A stretch of 38,515 nucleotides of DNA from Pseudanabaena frigida (GCA_003242085.1 QBML01000023.1:46680-85194), one strand, 5' to 3'; numbered from the stretch's first letter, positions 1 to 8,137 are shown. The notes: a model not told the origin generated them from the letters alone. Numbers and translations: made by a program.

Positions 1-2208
1 ACGGCTTGTACTTTTGTGTATCGGTTGTTGAAGTTCGCCAAGGCAAAGCGAATTTTGTTTTTAGTGGATACGAAGAATTTGGGAGAACAAGCGGAACAAG
101 AGTTTTTGAAATATCAGCCGACCGATGACAATCGCAAGTTTACGGAGCTTTATAATGTGCATCGTTTGAGTTCTAGTTATATTGCCTCGGATAGTCAGGT
201 TTGCATTTCCACAATTCAGCGACTCTATTCCATTCTTCAAGGGAAGGAATTGGAGGAATCTGCCGAAGAGACAAATCCTAATGAATCGGTTTGGCAGAAA
301 AAAGAACCTCTGCCCGTAAGTTATTCCATTAAGAACTTCATTGAGCAGTTCGATTTCATCATTATCGATGAATGTCATCGCTCCATTTATAACGTTTGGC
401 AGCAGGTATTGGAATATTATGATGCGTTTTTGATTGGGCTGACGGCTACGCCTGACAAGCGCACGTTTGGTTTTTTTAATCAAAATGTGGTGAGCGAATA
501 CACCTATGAAGAGTCGATCGCGGATGGGGTGAATGTGCCTTATAACGTCTATACGATTGAGACAGAAATTACGAAAAATGGCGCAAAACTGAAGGCGGAG
601 CAGTATATCGATAAGCGTGAAAAACTTTCTCGGAAAAAGCGTTGGGAGCGGCTGGATGAAGACTATGAATATAAGTCGAATAAGCTTGATAAGGATGTGG
701 TCAATCCCAATCAAATTCGGTTGATTATTCAGGAGTTTAAACGCGCATTAAGAGCCGATATTTTCCCCGATCGCATTGATGAGCATGGTGAGTATGAAGT
801 TCCGAAAACGCTGGTTTTTGCGAAGACGGATAGTCATGCTGAGGATATTATTGCGATCGTGCGAGAGGAATTTGGTGAGGGCAATGAGTTTTGTAAAAAG
901 GTGACGTATAACGCCGAAGATCCGAAATCAGTTTTAAATCGATTCCGTAACTCATGGAATCCACGCATTGCGGTAACGGTAGATATGATCGCCACAGGAA
1001 CGGATGTGAAACCGTTGGAAGTGTTGCTGTTTATGCGTGATGTCAAAAGCATTAATTATTTTGAACAGATGAAGGGGCGCGGGACTCGGACGATCGCTTT
1101 TGATGATTTGCAGAGGGTGACGCGCACGGCTAAGTATACGAAAACTCATTTTGTGATTGTCGATGCTGTCGACGCGATCAAGTCTAAGAAAACCGATAGC
1201 CGACCCTTGGAGCGTAAACCGAGCGTGCCTCTAAAGGATTTATTGAATGCTGTGGCGATCGGGGCGCAGGATGAGGACTTATTTTTGACTTTGGCGAATC
1301 GGTTGCTGCGTCTGGATAAACAATTAACGGAACCTGAGCAGGTGAAGTTTGCGGAATTGTCAGGCGGAAAGAATATCAACGCGGTGGTTAAGGATTTATT
1401 GAGTGCCTTCGATCCTGATGCGATCGCGCAGAGATTCAAGTCTTTAGTAAAAGAGATTGCGGTAGGCGATCGCAATCCTGCATTAGAAGAGTCAGCCCAA
1501 AAGCAAGCTCAGTCTGAGTTAGCGGATCTAGCCTCTGCAAATTTCAATGGAGAGTTAAATACCTATATTGACAATTTGCGGAAGGTGCATGAGCAGATTA
1601 TCGATACGATCAATCAGGATCGGATTTTGAAGTCAGAGTTTGATGCTTTTTCGACTGCGAAGGCGGAGTCGGTGGTACAGGATTTTGCGGCATATATTGA
1701 GGCAAATAAGGATGAAATCACGGCTTTGAGTTTGTTTTATGGTCAGCCCTATCAACGGCGGGAGTTGACTTTTAAGATGATTAAGGAGGTGTTAGAAAAG
1801 CTGAAATCAGATAAGCCGATGCTTGCGCCTGTGTATGTATGGGAGGCTTACGCACAGTTGGAAGGAGTGCGGGGCGATAGTCCTAAAAATGAGTTGGTGG
1901 CGCTGGTGTCTTTGATCAGGAGGGTGACGGGCTTAGATCAGGGTTTGACTGCCTATGACAAGACGGTGGACAAAAATTTTCAGAGTTGGGTGTTTGGTAA
2001 GCAGGCGGGTGCGTTGAAGTTTACGGAGGAGCAGATGCGCTGGTTAAGGATGTTGAAGGATCATGTGGTGACGAGTTTTCATGTGGAGTTGGATGATCTG
2101 GACTTTACGCCCTTCGATCGCGAGGGGGGTCGGATGAAGATGTATCAGCTTTTTGGAGATGAGATGGGTGAGATTATTGAGGAGTTAAATGAGGCACTGG
2201 CGGCGTAA
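1..2208 (+). CDS. hsdR: Type I restriction enzyme R subunit HsdR (5' end outside window)
   Basis: This is the ATP-dependent translocase and nuclease subunit of a type I restriction-modification enzyme. The reading frame is open from base 1 (TACTFVYRLLK...), and that stretch matches the segment just after Walker A in HsdR, so the apparent GTG at 16 is internal. The N-terminal nuclease domain and Walker A lie upstream of the window. Counting from the codon at 16, the visible part has a DECH box at residues 118-121, motif III GLTATP at 141-146, and the helicase motif VI region (QMKGRGTRT) near 350. A long helical C-terminal domain follows, as expected for binding HsdM/HsdS. It is the first visible gene of a same-strand cluster with hsdS (2950) and hsdM (5079). 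The order R-S-M reverses the common M-S-R. Function is secure; the true start cannot be given. Confidence 0.95.
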   Translation, partial: TACTFVYRLLKFAKAKRILFLVDTKNLGEQAEQEFLKYQPTDDNRKFTELYNVHRLSSSYIASDSQVCISTIQRLYSILQGKELEESAEETNPNESVWQKKEPLPVSYSIKNFIEQFDFIIIDECHRSIYNVWQQVLEYYDAFLIGLTATPDKRTFGFFNQNVVSEYTYEESIADGVNVPYNVYTIETEITKNGAKLKAEQYIDKREKLSRKKRWERLDEDYEYKSNKLDKDVVNPNQIRLIIQEFKRALRADIFPDRIDEHGEYEVPKTLVFAKTDSHAEDIIAIVREEFGEGNEFCKKVTYNAEDPKSVLNRFRNSWNPRIAVTVDMIATGTDVKPLEVLLFMRDVKSINYFEQMKGRGTRTIAFDDLQRVTRTAKYTKTHFVIVDAVDAIKSKKTDSRPLERKPSVPLKDLLNAVAIGAQDEDLFLTLANRLLRLDKQLTEPEQVKFAELSGGKNINAVVKDLLSAFDPDAIAQRFKSLVKEIAVGDRNPALEESAQKQAQSELADLASANFNGELNTYIDNLRKVHEQIIDTINQDRILKSEFDAFSTAKAESVVQDFAAYIEANKDEITALSLFYGQPYQRRELTFKMIKEVLEKLKSDKPMLAPVYVWEAYAQLEGVRGDSPKNELVALVSLIRRVTGLDQGLTAYDKTVDKNFQSWVFGKQAGALKFTEEQMRWLRMLKDHVVTSFHVELDDLDFTPFDREGGRMKMYQLFGDEMGEIIEELNEALAA

Positions 2209-2214
2209 ATATCT

Positions 2215-2347
2215 GTACTATGATTTGTGTGATTGTTTGGACATGATTTTTGTGATTAAGATGATGGACTATGATTAAAGATTATTCTGGATTGGCTTAG
2301 CCAATCTAAAATCATGGTAATCACATAAATCATAAAAATCATAGTAC
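2215..2347. repeat. Imperfect inverted repeat of TGATT-type units upstream of the GxxExxY gene
   Basis: The ends are complementary (GTACTATGATTT at the left, AAATCATAGTAC at the right). The centre is a perfect hairpin, GATTGGC-TTA-GCCAATC. Between them both arms are built of ATGATT/TGTGATT-like units. It fills nearly all the space between the hsdR stop and the next start codon, so the transcript could fold into one long imperfect stem. A related element lies at 2771-2952. Confidence 0.8.
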
Positions 2348-2353
2348 TAACAA

Positions 2354-2788
2354 ATGATTGATGATGGATACAAGCACTCTGCTCTGACTAGCAAAATCAT
2401 TGGGGCGGCGATGGCTGTGCATACTGGGTTGGGCAATGGTTTTCAGGAGGTGATTTATCAGAGGGCTTTGGCGATTGAATTGGGCGATCGCGATATTGCT
2501 TTTTGTCGTGAGTTTGAGATGCCGATCTATTACAAAAATCAACATATTGGGACGCGGCGGGTTGATTTTTTGGTGGAGGGGATGATTTCAGTGGAGTTAA
2601 AGGCGGTGATGGAGATTTTGGATGTGCATATGGCGCAGGCGATCAATTATCTGGAGGCGTATGATTTGGAGGTGGGGTTGTTGATTAATTTTGGGGCGCG
2701 GAGTTTGCAGTTTAAGCGTTTGTCGAATAAGAAGTTTAAGCAGAAGGCTCAGGGTAATCCGCATATTAGACATGATTTATGTGATTAA
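2354..2788 (+). CDS. GxxExxY family protein (PD-(D/E)XK nuclease-like)
   Basis: A 144-residue protein with the family signature at residues 29-35 (GFQEVIY) and a PD-(D/E)XK-like core, with D71 in RVDFLV and E81-x-K83 in VELKAV. The family is known mainly from sequence. It is common in cyanobacteria, Bacteroidetes and spirochaetes and its role is unproven; nuclease activity is inferred from the fold. Here it lies between hsdR and hsdS and is bracketed by two related inverted repeats. Its last codons (HDLCD then stop) are written in repeat sequence, so the second element overlaps the 3' end. That suggests gene and repeats moved in together. No clear Shine-Dalgarno is visible before the ATG. Confidence 0.85.
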   Translation: MIDDGYKHSALTSKIIGAAMAVHTGLGNGFQEVIYQRALAIELGDRDIAFCREFEMPIYYKNQHIGTRRVDFLVEGMISVELKAVMEILDVHMAQAINYLEAYDLEVGLLINFGARSLQFKRLSNKKFKQKAQGNPHIRHDLCD

Positions 2789-2952
2789 TGTGATGGACTA
2801 TGATTGTTTGGGCAGGATTTATGTGATTAAGATGATGGGCTATGATTTTTTTGGATGGTTGCGTTAATTTGGATTGTTTTTTTAATCATGGTCATCACAC
2901 AATCACGCAAATCATGTAATCATAGACCATCATATAAATCACATAAATCATG
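2771..2952. repeat. Large inverted repeat spanning the GxxExxY stop and the hsdS start
   Basis: The outer 35 nt at 2771 onward match the reverse complement of the last 35 nt ending at 2952 at 32 positions (CATGATTTATGTGATT at the outer edge). The inner arms stay alignable after a 7-nt gap. The stop codon of the GxxExxY gene (2786-2788) lies in the left arm, and the hsdS ATG (2950-2952) is the last triplet of the right arm. A folded mRNA would bury the hsdS start codon. Segments such as GTGATTAAGATGATGG are shared with the element at 2215-2347. Confidence 0.85.
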
Positions 2953-4359
2953 TTAAAGGATTGGATTGAGGTTGAATTAGGGGATGTTTGCGATTTAAAA
3001 AATGGATTTGCGTTTAAGTCGAAAGAGTATGTAGAGATTTCTGAAACTATGAATTTCAGAATGAGTCAAATTCGACCTAATGGAAAAATTGATCTTGACC
3101 ATAATCCGAAATATCTTCCTGATGAGTACGCCTTTTCATATTCTGATTACCTGTTAGAGAATGGTGACATAGTAATTGCTATGACTGATATGGCTTCTGA
3201 TACTAAAATATTAGGAGTGCCAACAATTGTTAAACAAGACAAAAGAAAACTGTTATTAAATCAGCGAGTAGGAAAATTTTTTAACTTAAATACTAATTGT
3301 GTTTATATTCCTTACTTAAGATACATAATCACCAGCCCTCAAATTTATAGCTATTACAAAAAACTGGGGAAAGGAGGAGTCCAAATTAATTTAAGCAAAG
3401 ATGACATTTTAAATGCAAAACTTCCACTTGCGCCACTGCCTGAACAAAGGGCGATCGCTTCAAAAATCGAGCAACTATTCAGCGAACTAGACAATGGCAT
3501 AGCCAACCTCAAAACCGCCAAATCCAAACTAGAAATCTACCGCCAAGCCATCCTAAAACAAGCATTTGAAGGCAACCTAACAAAAGACTGGCGCAAAAAA
3601 CAACCAAAAAATCATGGCAATCATGTAAATCAAAAAAATCACAGTGCAGACAACTTACCTGCAACTTGGAAATGGGTAAAATTATCTGAAGTAGCTAATC
3701 ATATAACAGATGGCGATCATCAAGCACCTCCAAAAGCATCAGAAGGTATTCCATTTATTACTATTTCAAATATAGACAAAAGCACTAATAGAATTGATTT
3801 CTCTAATACATTTTATGTAGAGAAAGAATATTATTTTAATCTCAAAGAAAATAGAAAACCTCAAAAAGGAGACATACTTTATACTGTAACTGGCTCTTTT
3901 GGGATTCCTGTATTAATTGATTTTATAAAAGATTTTTGCTTTCAAAGACATATAGGCTTAATAAGACCATTAGAATCAATCAATCAAAAATGGCTATATT
4001 GGCTACTTCAAACTCGTTTAGTCTATGGACAAGCAAGTGAAAAAGCAACAGGAACAGCACAGAAAACAGTTGCTTTAAGTATTTTGAGAAACATTACGAT
4101 TCCTTTTTGTCCAATTGAAGAACAAAACCAAATTGTCCAAGAAATCGAAACCCGTCTATCTGTCTGCGACAAACTTAACGAAGCGATCGATCAAAGCTTA
4201 GAAAAAGCCCAAGCATTGCGACAAAGCATCCTCAAAAAAGCCTTTGAAGGCAAACTCCTCAGCCAAGACGAACTCCAAACTTGTCGCCAACAACCCGACT
4301 GGGAACCTGCTGATAAACTATTAGAAAGGGTTAAAAAAGATAGCAAAACTAAGAGGTAA
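2950..4359 (+). CDS. hsdS: Type I restriction-modification specificity subunit HsdS
   Basis: HsdS chooses the bipartite DNA target for the methylase and restriction complex. The 469 residues show the usual two-fold layout: first target recognition domain (about 1-155), first conserved helical spacer (PLPEQRAIASKIEQLF, AILKQAFEGNL), second recognition domain from about residue 236 (NLPATWKWVKL, then ITDGDHQAPP), and second helical region (IEEQNQIVQEIETRL, SILKKAFEGKL). The start codon is the last triplet of a large inverted repeat and no Shine-Dalgarno is visible, so translation may depend on upstream ribosomes or RNA folding. The linker between the halves contains a captured copy of the repeat arm (3609-3644). 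Confidence 0.94.
   Translation: MLKDWIEVELGDVCDLKNGFAFKSKEYVEISETMNFRMSQIRPNGKIDLDHNPKYLPDEYAFSYSDYLLENGDIVIAMTDMASDTKILGVPTIVKQDKRKLLLNQRVGKFFNLNTNCVYIPYLRYIITSPQIYSYYKKLGKGGVQINLSKDDILNAKLPLAPLPEQRAIASKIEQLFSELDNGIANLKTAKSKLEIYRQAILKQAFEGNLTKDWRKKQPKNHGNHVNQKNHSADNLPATWKWVKLSEVANHITDGDHQAPPKASEGIPFITISNIDKSTNRIDFSNTFYVEKEYYFNLKENRKPQKGDILYTVTGSFGIPVLIDFIKDFCFQRHIGLIRPLESINQKWLYWLLQTRLVYGQASEKATGTAQKTVALSILRNITIPFCPIEEQNQIVQEIETRLSVCDKLNEAIDQSLEKAQALRQSILKKAFEGKLLSQDELQTCRQQPDWEPADKLLERVKKDSKTKR
3609..3644 (+). repeat. Copy of the TGATT-type repeat arm embedded in frame in hsdS
   Basis: These 36 nt match the right arm of the upstream element (2309-2344) at 31 positions (AAATCATGG.AATCA..TAAATCA). 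In hsdS the segment encodes an Asn/His-rich linker, NHGNHVNQKNH, between the first helical spacer and the second recognition domain. The linker position explains why an insertion there would be tolerated. Confidence 0.75.
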
Positions 4360-4363
4360 CTAT

Positions 4364-4441
4364 ATGCTAATCAACCAACTAAGAGAAAAGCGAGAAAATA
4401 TCTTAGCGATCGCTGCCAAACATGGAGCATTTAACCTATGA
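4364..4441 (+). pseudogene. 25-codon remnant of an MntA-like nucleotidyltransferase N-terminus
   Basis: A short ORF starts 4 nt after the hsdS stop, with a ribosome-binding-like AAGAGG just upstream. It reads MLINQLREKRENILAIAAKH then GAFNL and stop. From memory, this resembles the first helix of many cyanobacterial MNT antitoxins, in which AAKHGA is followed by the strand leading to the GS motif. Here it stops before any catalytic residue. Its TGA overlaps the ATG of the intact mntA (ATGA). I read it as the stump of an earlier mntA allele, replaced by the present one. It could still be translated as a leader peptide coupling hsdS to mntA. Confidence 0.6.
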
Positions 4442-4728
4442 GAAAGCAACAAGCCCTTCATCTTTTAACTATTAGTAAACCATTGTTAAAAGAGAAATAT
4501 GGAGTTACTAAAATTGCACTATTTGGCTCAACTGCTAGAGACACAGCTAATCCAAATAGCGACATAGACATTCTTATAGATTTTGACAGCCCAGCAACAT
4601 CAAAACGTTATTTTGGTGTTCTATTTTATCTAGAAGATCTCCTACAACATCCCATAGATTTAATTACAGAAAATGCATTAAGACCTGAATTGCGTCCCTA
4701 TATTGAGAAAGAAACTATATATGTCTAA
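4438..4728 (+). CDS. mntA: MntA-like antitoxin nucleotidyltransferase (MNT domain)
   Basis: A 96-residue minimal nucleotidyltransferase. The GS motif and arginine are at residues 30-34 (GSTAR), the two metal-binding acids in SDID (D42, D44), and a plausible third acid is D74 in HPIDLI. In characterised MntA-HepT pairs the MNT protein neutralises the HEPN toxin by adding AMP units to a tyrosine beside the toxin active site; the same is inferred here. It follows the remnant ORF with an ATGA overlap and overlaps the start of hepT by 8 nt. It lies inside a restriction-modification operon, between hsdS and hsdM. Confidence 0.88.
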   Translation: MRKQQALHLLTISKPLLKEKYGVTKIALFGSTARDTANPNSDIDILIDFDSPATSKRYFGVLFYLEDLLQHPIDLITENALRPELRPYIEKETIYV

Positions 4729-5086
4729 TTCATCAGAACGTGATTGGCACTTTTATATTAACGATATGATTATATTTGCTCAAAAAGTACTACGCTATAC
4801 CGAAGGATACGATCAAAAAAGCTTTCTTGAAAATGAATTAAACTATGATGCAACTCTAAGAAACCTTGAACTAATTGGGGAAGCTGCCACACACATACCA
4901 CCAGAAATACGTGCAGAAAATTTAGATATTCCTTGGCGACAAATTATCGCAACCCGCAACCGTATCATTCACGGATATTTAGGTATAGATAACAATATTG
5001 TTTGGGACATCATTACCGCAGAAATTCCAGAATTATTACACCTACTACAAAATCTTAGAAATCAAATCAATAATATTAATGAGTAA
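4721..5086 (+). CDS. hepT: HepT-like HEPN-domain toxin (DUF86 family)
   Basis: A 121-residue all-helical HEPN protein expected to be an RNase toxin. The catalytic RX4HXY motif is intact (R79, H84, Y86 in RNRIIHGY), and Y86 is the tyrosine that MntA partners modify. The frame is open back to an ATG at 4703, but the ATG at 4721 (MSNSSERDW) matches the family N-terminus and gives a normal 8-nt overlap with mntA, so I use it. The 3' end overlaps the hsdM start by 8 nt, so toxin and methylase are probably translationally coupled. Confidence 0.88.
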   Translation: MSNSSERDWHFYINDMIIFAQKVLRYTEGYDQKSFLENELNYDATLRNLELIGEAATHIPPEIRAENLDIPWRQIIATRNRIIHGYLGIDNNIVWDIITAEIPELLHLLQNLRNQINNINE

Positions 5087-6608
5087 CGAATCAAACCTAA
5101 TTTCTAAAGTCTGGAACTTCGCCAACATCCTCCGCGATGACGGTGTCAGCTATGGCGACTACCTCGAACAAATTACATACCTGCTATTCCTAAAAATGGC
5201 AGATGAAATGTCCAAGCCACCCTACAGCAAAAAGATTAAATTTCCACGCATCAAAGACGCGGACAATAAAGAAATTCCTGACGGTGAGCTATGTAATTGG
5301 GAAACCCTCACCAATAACAAACGCGGCGCAGAGCTTGAATCCTACTACACCCAAATGTTGCGATCGCTTGCCACCGAAAAAGGCACATTAGGACAAATCT
5401 TCACCAAATCGCAAAACAAAATCCAAGACCCATCGAAACTGCTCAAAATCATCGAGATGATCGCCAAAGAGCAATGGACAATGGTGGGAACCGATGTTAA
5501 AGGCAACATTTACGAAGGACTGCTAGAAAAAAACGCCGAAGACACCAAAAGCGGCGCAGGACAATACTTCACCCCCAGAGCCTTAATCAAAGCGATGGTC
5601 GCCTGTGTGCATCCCCAACCCAGCAAAACCATCCACGATCCCGCCTGTGGTACAGGAGGATTTTTCCTCGCCGCCTATGACTACATCACTACCCATCATT
5701 CCCTAGACCGCGAGCAGAAAGCCTTTCTCAAAAACCGCACCTTCTCAGGCAACGAAATCGTCGCCAGCACTCGCCGACTCAGCTTGATGAATATGTTTCT
5801 GCATAACATCGGCGAAATCGATGGTGAAAGCTTTATCTCTCCCAATGATGCCCTGATCGCCGATAGCGGAATTCGTGTGGACTACGTTTTAGCCAATCCT
5901 CCCTTTGGCAAAAAAAGCAGCATGACCATCACCAACGAAACAGGGGAACAGGAAAAGCAAGACCTCAGCTATAACCGTCAAGACTTTTGGGCAACCACTT
6001 CCAACAAACAACTCAATTTCCTGCAACATATCCGCACCCTCCTCAAAATCAACGGTGAAGCCGCCGTTGTCCTTCCTGATAACGTTCTCTTTGAAGGTGG
6101 CGCAGGCGAAACCGTGCGGAAAGAATTAATGAAAACTACGGATTTACATACAATTCTGCGATTACCCACAGGCATCTTTTACGCCCAAGGAGTCAAAGCA
6201 AATGTCCTCTTTTTTGATAACAAACCCGCCGCCAAAGAACCTTGGACAAAGGAAGTCTGGATTTACGACTACCGTACCAATGTCCAACATACTCTCAAGA
6301 AAAATCCCCTCAAACTGTCAGACCTCAAGCCCTTTATCGATTGCTACACCCCCACCAATCGGCATCACCGCAATGAAACATGGGCAGAAATAAACCCCGA
6401 AGGACGTTGGCGCAAATTTGGCTATGACGAAATTATTGCTAGAGACAAGACCAACCTCGATATCTTTTGGCTCAAGGACAAAAGCCTCGCCGATCTCGAT
6501 AATCTGCCCGACCCTGACATTCTCGCCAATGAAATCATCGAAAACATCGAAGCAGGGCTAGCAAGTTTCCGCGAAATTATGGACACAATCAATGCGATCG
6601 CACTATAG
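5079..6608 (+). CDS. hsdM: Type I restriction-modification DNA methyltransferase HsdM
   Basis: N6-adenine methyltransferase that protects host sites and, with HsdS, forms the core of the enzyme. The 509 residues contain an N-terminal helical domain (SKVWNFANILRDDGVSYGDY), the GQYFTPR segment, SAM-binding motif I DPACGTGG (187-194) and catalytic NPPF (273-276). The frame is open upstream to 4998, but that would run through hepT and add 27 non-homologous residues. The ATG at 5079 begins the conserved N-terminus (MSNESNLISKVW) and overlaps the hepT stop by 8 nt. All motifs are intact, so the methylase should be active. Confidence 0.95.
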   Translation: MSNESNLISKVWNFANILRDDGVSYGDYLEQITYLLFLKMADEMSKPPYSKKIKFPRIKDADNKEIPDGELCNWETLTNNKRGAELESYYTQMLRSLATEKGTLGQIFTKSQNKIQDPSKLLKIIEMIAKEQWTMVGTDVKGNIYEGLLEKNAEDTKSGAGQYFTPRALIKAMVACVHPQPSKTIHDPACGTGGFFLAAYDYITTHHSLDREQKAFLKNRTFSGNEIVASTRRLSLMNMFLHNIGEIDGESFISPNDALIADSGIRVDYVLANPPFGKKSSMTITNETGEQEKQDLSYNRQDFWATTSNKQLNFLQHIRTLLKINGEAAVVLPDNVLFEGGAGETVRKELMKTTDLHTILRLPTGIFYAQGVKANVLFFDNKPAAKEPWTKEVWIYDYRTNVQHTLKKNPLKLSDLKPFIDCYTPTNRHHRNETWAEINPEGRWRKFGYDEIIARDKTNLDIFWLKDKSLADLDNLPDPDILANEIIENIEAGLASFREIMDTINAIAL

Positions 6609-6651
6609 ATGCTGAATAATAACTAATCTGCACACCTTAGCCTTTTCTTTT

Positions 6652-7866
6652 ATGCTGCCTAGCGATCTCCTGATGCATCGATTGAATGGCGAAACTGTCG
6701 TTCCTAAAAAGTTGAAACTCGATCCTAAAAATCAGGCGATCGCTACGGAATTAATCGCGATTTTTGAGAATGCGAAAGGCAACACACAGGGCGAACTCGA
6801 TCGCCAATTATTAGAACTTGAAGGAGATACTCCTGACTATCGGGTGAAGCGGGGATTAGCACATATTCTCAAATCTTCATTCAGCATCTTTGAAATTATT
6901 AGTCCTCTCGAACCACAAGAGTTACGCCGCCGTATTTTTGAATTATCTGCTCAAGTAATTCCCAGTTATCAAGCGACACAATTAACATTATCTAAACTTG
7001 CAGATACATTAACCGAAGAACTCAAGCGCGAAGTCATTCCTTCACAAATTACAACAGGGCTTTATGCCGACCTGATCGAAAATCGTATTCTCACTCAATT
7101 TGAAACGCCTACACCTGAAGCCTTAATCCATCGATACAACCTCTCACAGGTACAAGGAATTTTTTATCGCGCTAGTCACATGACTTTAAAAGTGCATCGC
7201 AACGATCCAGGGGAATATAAGCTTTTATTCCGATATCTCAAGTTGTTTCAGCTCATGTCCTATATTGAAGGCGATGTGGACTATGGTTTTACGATTACCG
7301 TAGATGGTGCGACTAGCTTATTTGGGACTAGTACCCGCTATGGACTGGCGATCGCCAAACTATTACCAGCTTTGCTACATGTCACGAAATGGAGCTTGCA
7401 AGCAGCTTTAGTCGAAAAAGATGCCTACTCTAAACAAAAACGTACGGGTTTATTTACCCTTGATTCTGACTGTGATTTGGTGAGTCACTATCCTGCTGGC
7501 AAAATGTACGATAGTGCGATCGAGTCATCGTTTGCAGAGCGTTGGGCTGAGATGAAAACTGACTGGAAATTAGAAAGAGAAGTCGATCTGATTCCCATTC
7601 CTGGGAGCGTGATGATTCCAGATTTTCGACTAGTGCATCCTGATGGACGCAATTATTTATTAGAGATCGTCGGTTATTGGCGACCCGAGTATTTACGTAA
7701 GAAATTCTCACAGGTGCGGCAAGCTAATTGTGAAAATTTGATTTTGGCGATTTCCGAACGGCTGAACCTCGAAAAAGCGGGAGTAAATGTAAGCGATACA
7801 ACAGCGCTTACGGTTTGGTTTAAGGATAAGCTTTCCCCCAAAGCCGTTTTGCAAGTAATCAGCTAA
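6652..7866 (+). CDS. DUF790 / Bax1-like nuclease
   Basis: A 404-residue protein of the DUF790 family, whose archaeal member Bax1 is a nuclease partner of the XPB helicase. The N-terminal part (MLPSDLLMHRLNG...) and the C-terminal nuclease core are both recognisable. The core has IPDF (D324), then LLEIVGYW (E338) about 14 residues on, followed by the conserved RPEYLRKK. The usual XPB-like helicase is not in this window. It lies 43 nt after hsdM on the same strand with no obvious terminator between, so it may be expressed with the restriction genes. Family call is good; a link to the restriction system is inference. Confidence 0.82.
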   Translation: MLPSDLLMHRLNGETVVPKKLKLDPKNQAIATELIAIFENAKGNTQGELDRQLLELEGDTPDYRVKRGLAHILKSSFSIFEIISPLEPQELRRRIFELSAQVIPSYQATQLTLSKLADTLTEELKREVIPSQITTGLYADLIENRILTQFETPTPEALIHRYNLSQVQGIFYRASHMTLKVHRNDPGEYKLLFRYLKLFQLMSYIEGDVDYGFTITVDGATSLFGTSTRYGLAIAKLLPALLHVTKWSLQAALVEKDAYSKQKRTGLFTLDSDCDLVSHYPAGKMYDSAIESSFAERWAEMKTDWKLEREVDLIPIPGSVMIPDFRLVHPDGRNYLLEIVGYWRPEYLRKKFSQVRQANCENLILAISERLNLEKAGVNVSDTTALTVWFKDKLSPKAVLQVIS

Positions 7867-7898
7867 CTCAATCCAGCCTGTTTAGACTTTATGTAGTA

Positions 7899-7949
7899 CA
7901 AGAAATTTTTTGAAAGTGTTGCTTCGCAACACTTTCAAAAAATTTCTTG
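7899..7949. repeat. Perfect 24-bp hairpin with 3-nt loop
   Basis: The left arm 7899-7922 (CAAGAAATTTTTTGAAAGTG...) is exactly complementary to 7926-7949 around the loop TTC. To its right (7951-8012) lies AGCGCTAGGCGCTGTAA and AGCTATAAATC-type sequence that resembles, in reverse, the flank of the hairpin at 35834. It may terminate the DUF790 transcript, but it also belongs to a dispersed hairpin family. The rest of the interval before the next gene shows nothing recognisable. Confidence 0.85.
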
Positions 7950-8137
7950 GGTTTTGAGAAAGCGCTAGGCGCTGTAATTCCCTGTTTAGCTTAAATAGCT
8001 ATAAATCAAACTCTAAGTTAGCTGAAGTATATAAAAAACAATTTTTTGACTTTTAATGCCTATTTTTAGCTTGAAATGAGAGATGACATATTTGTGTGAT
8101 AACTGTACATTAATCAAAGAGTTTTTTGGTTTTCACG

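Noticed and set aside
61-714. 217-codon minus-strand ORF opposite hsdR
   Set aside because: Antisense shadow of the conserved helicase domain; no domain or ribosome site.
2215-2952. CRISPR array
   Set aside because: Repeated ATCAT/TGATT units look array-like, but units are 7-9 nt with no unique spacers of constant length and they form inverted, not direct, repeats.
4998-5078. Upstream extension of hsdM
   Set aside because: The open frame runs through hepT in another frame and adds 27 residues unlike HsdM; the ATG at 5079 begins the conserved N-terminus.
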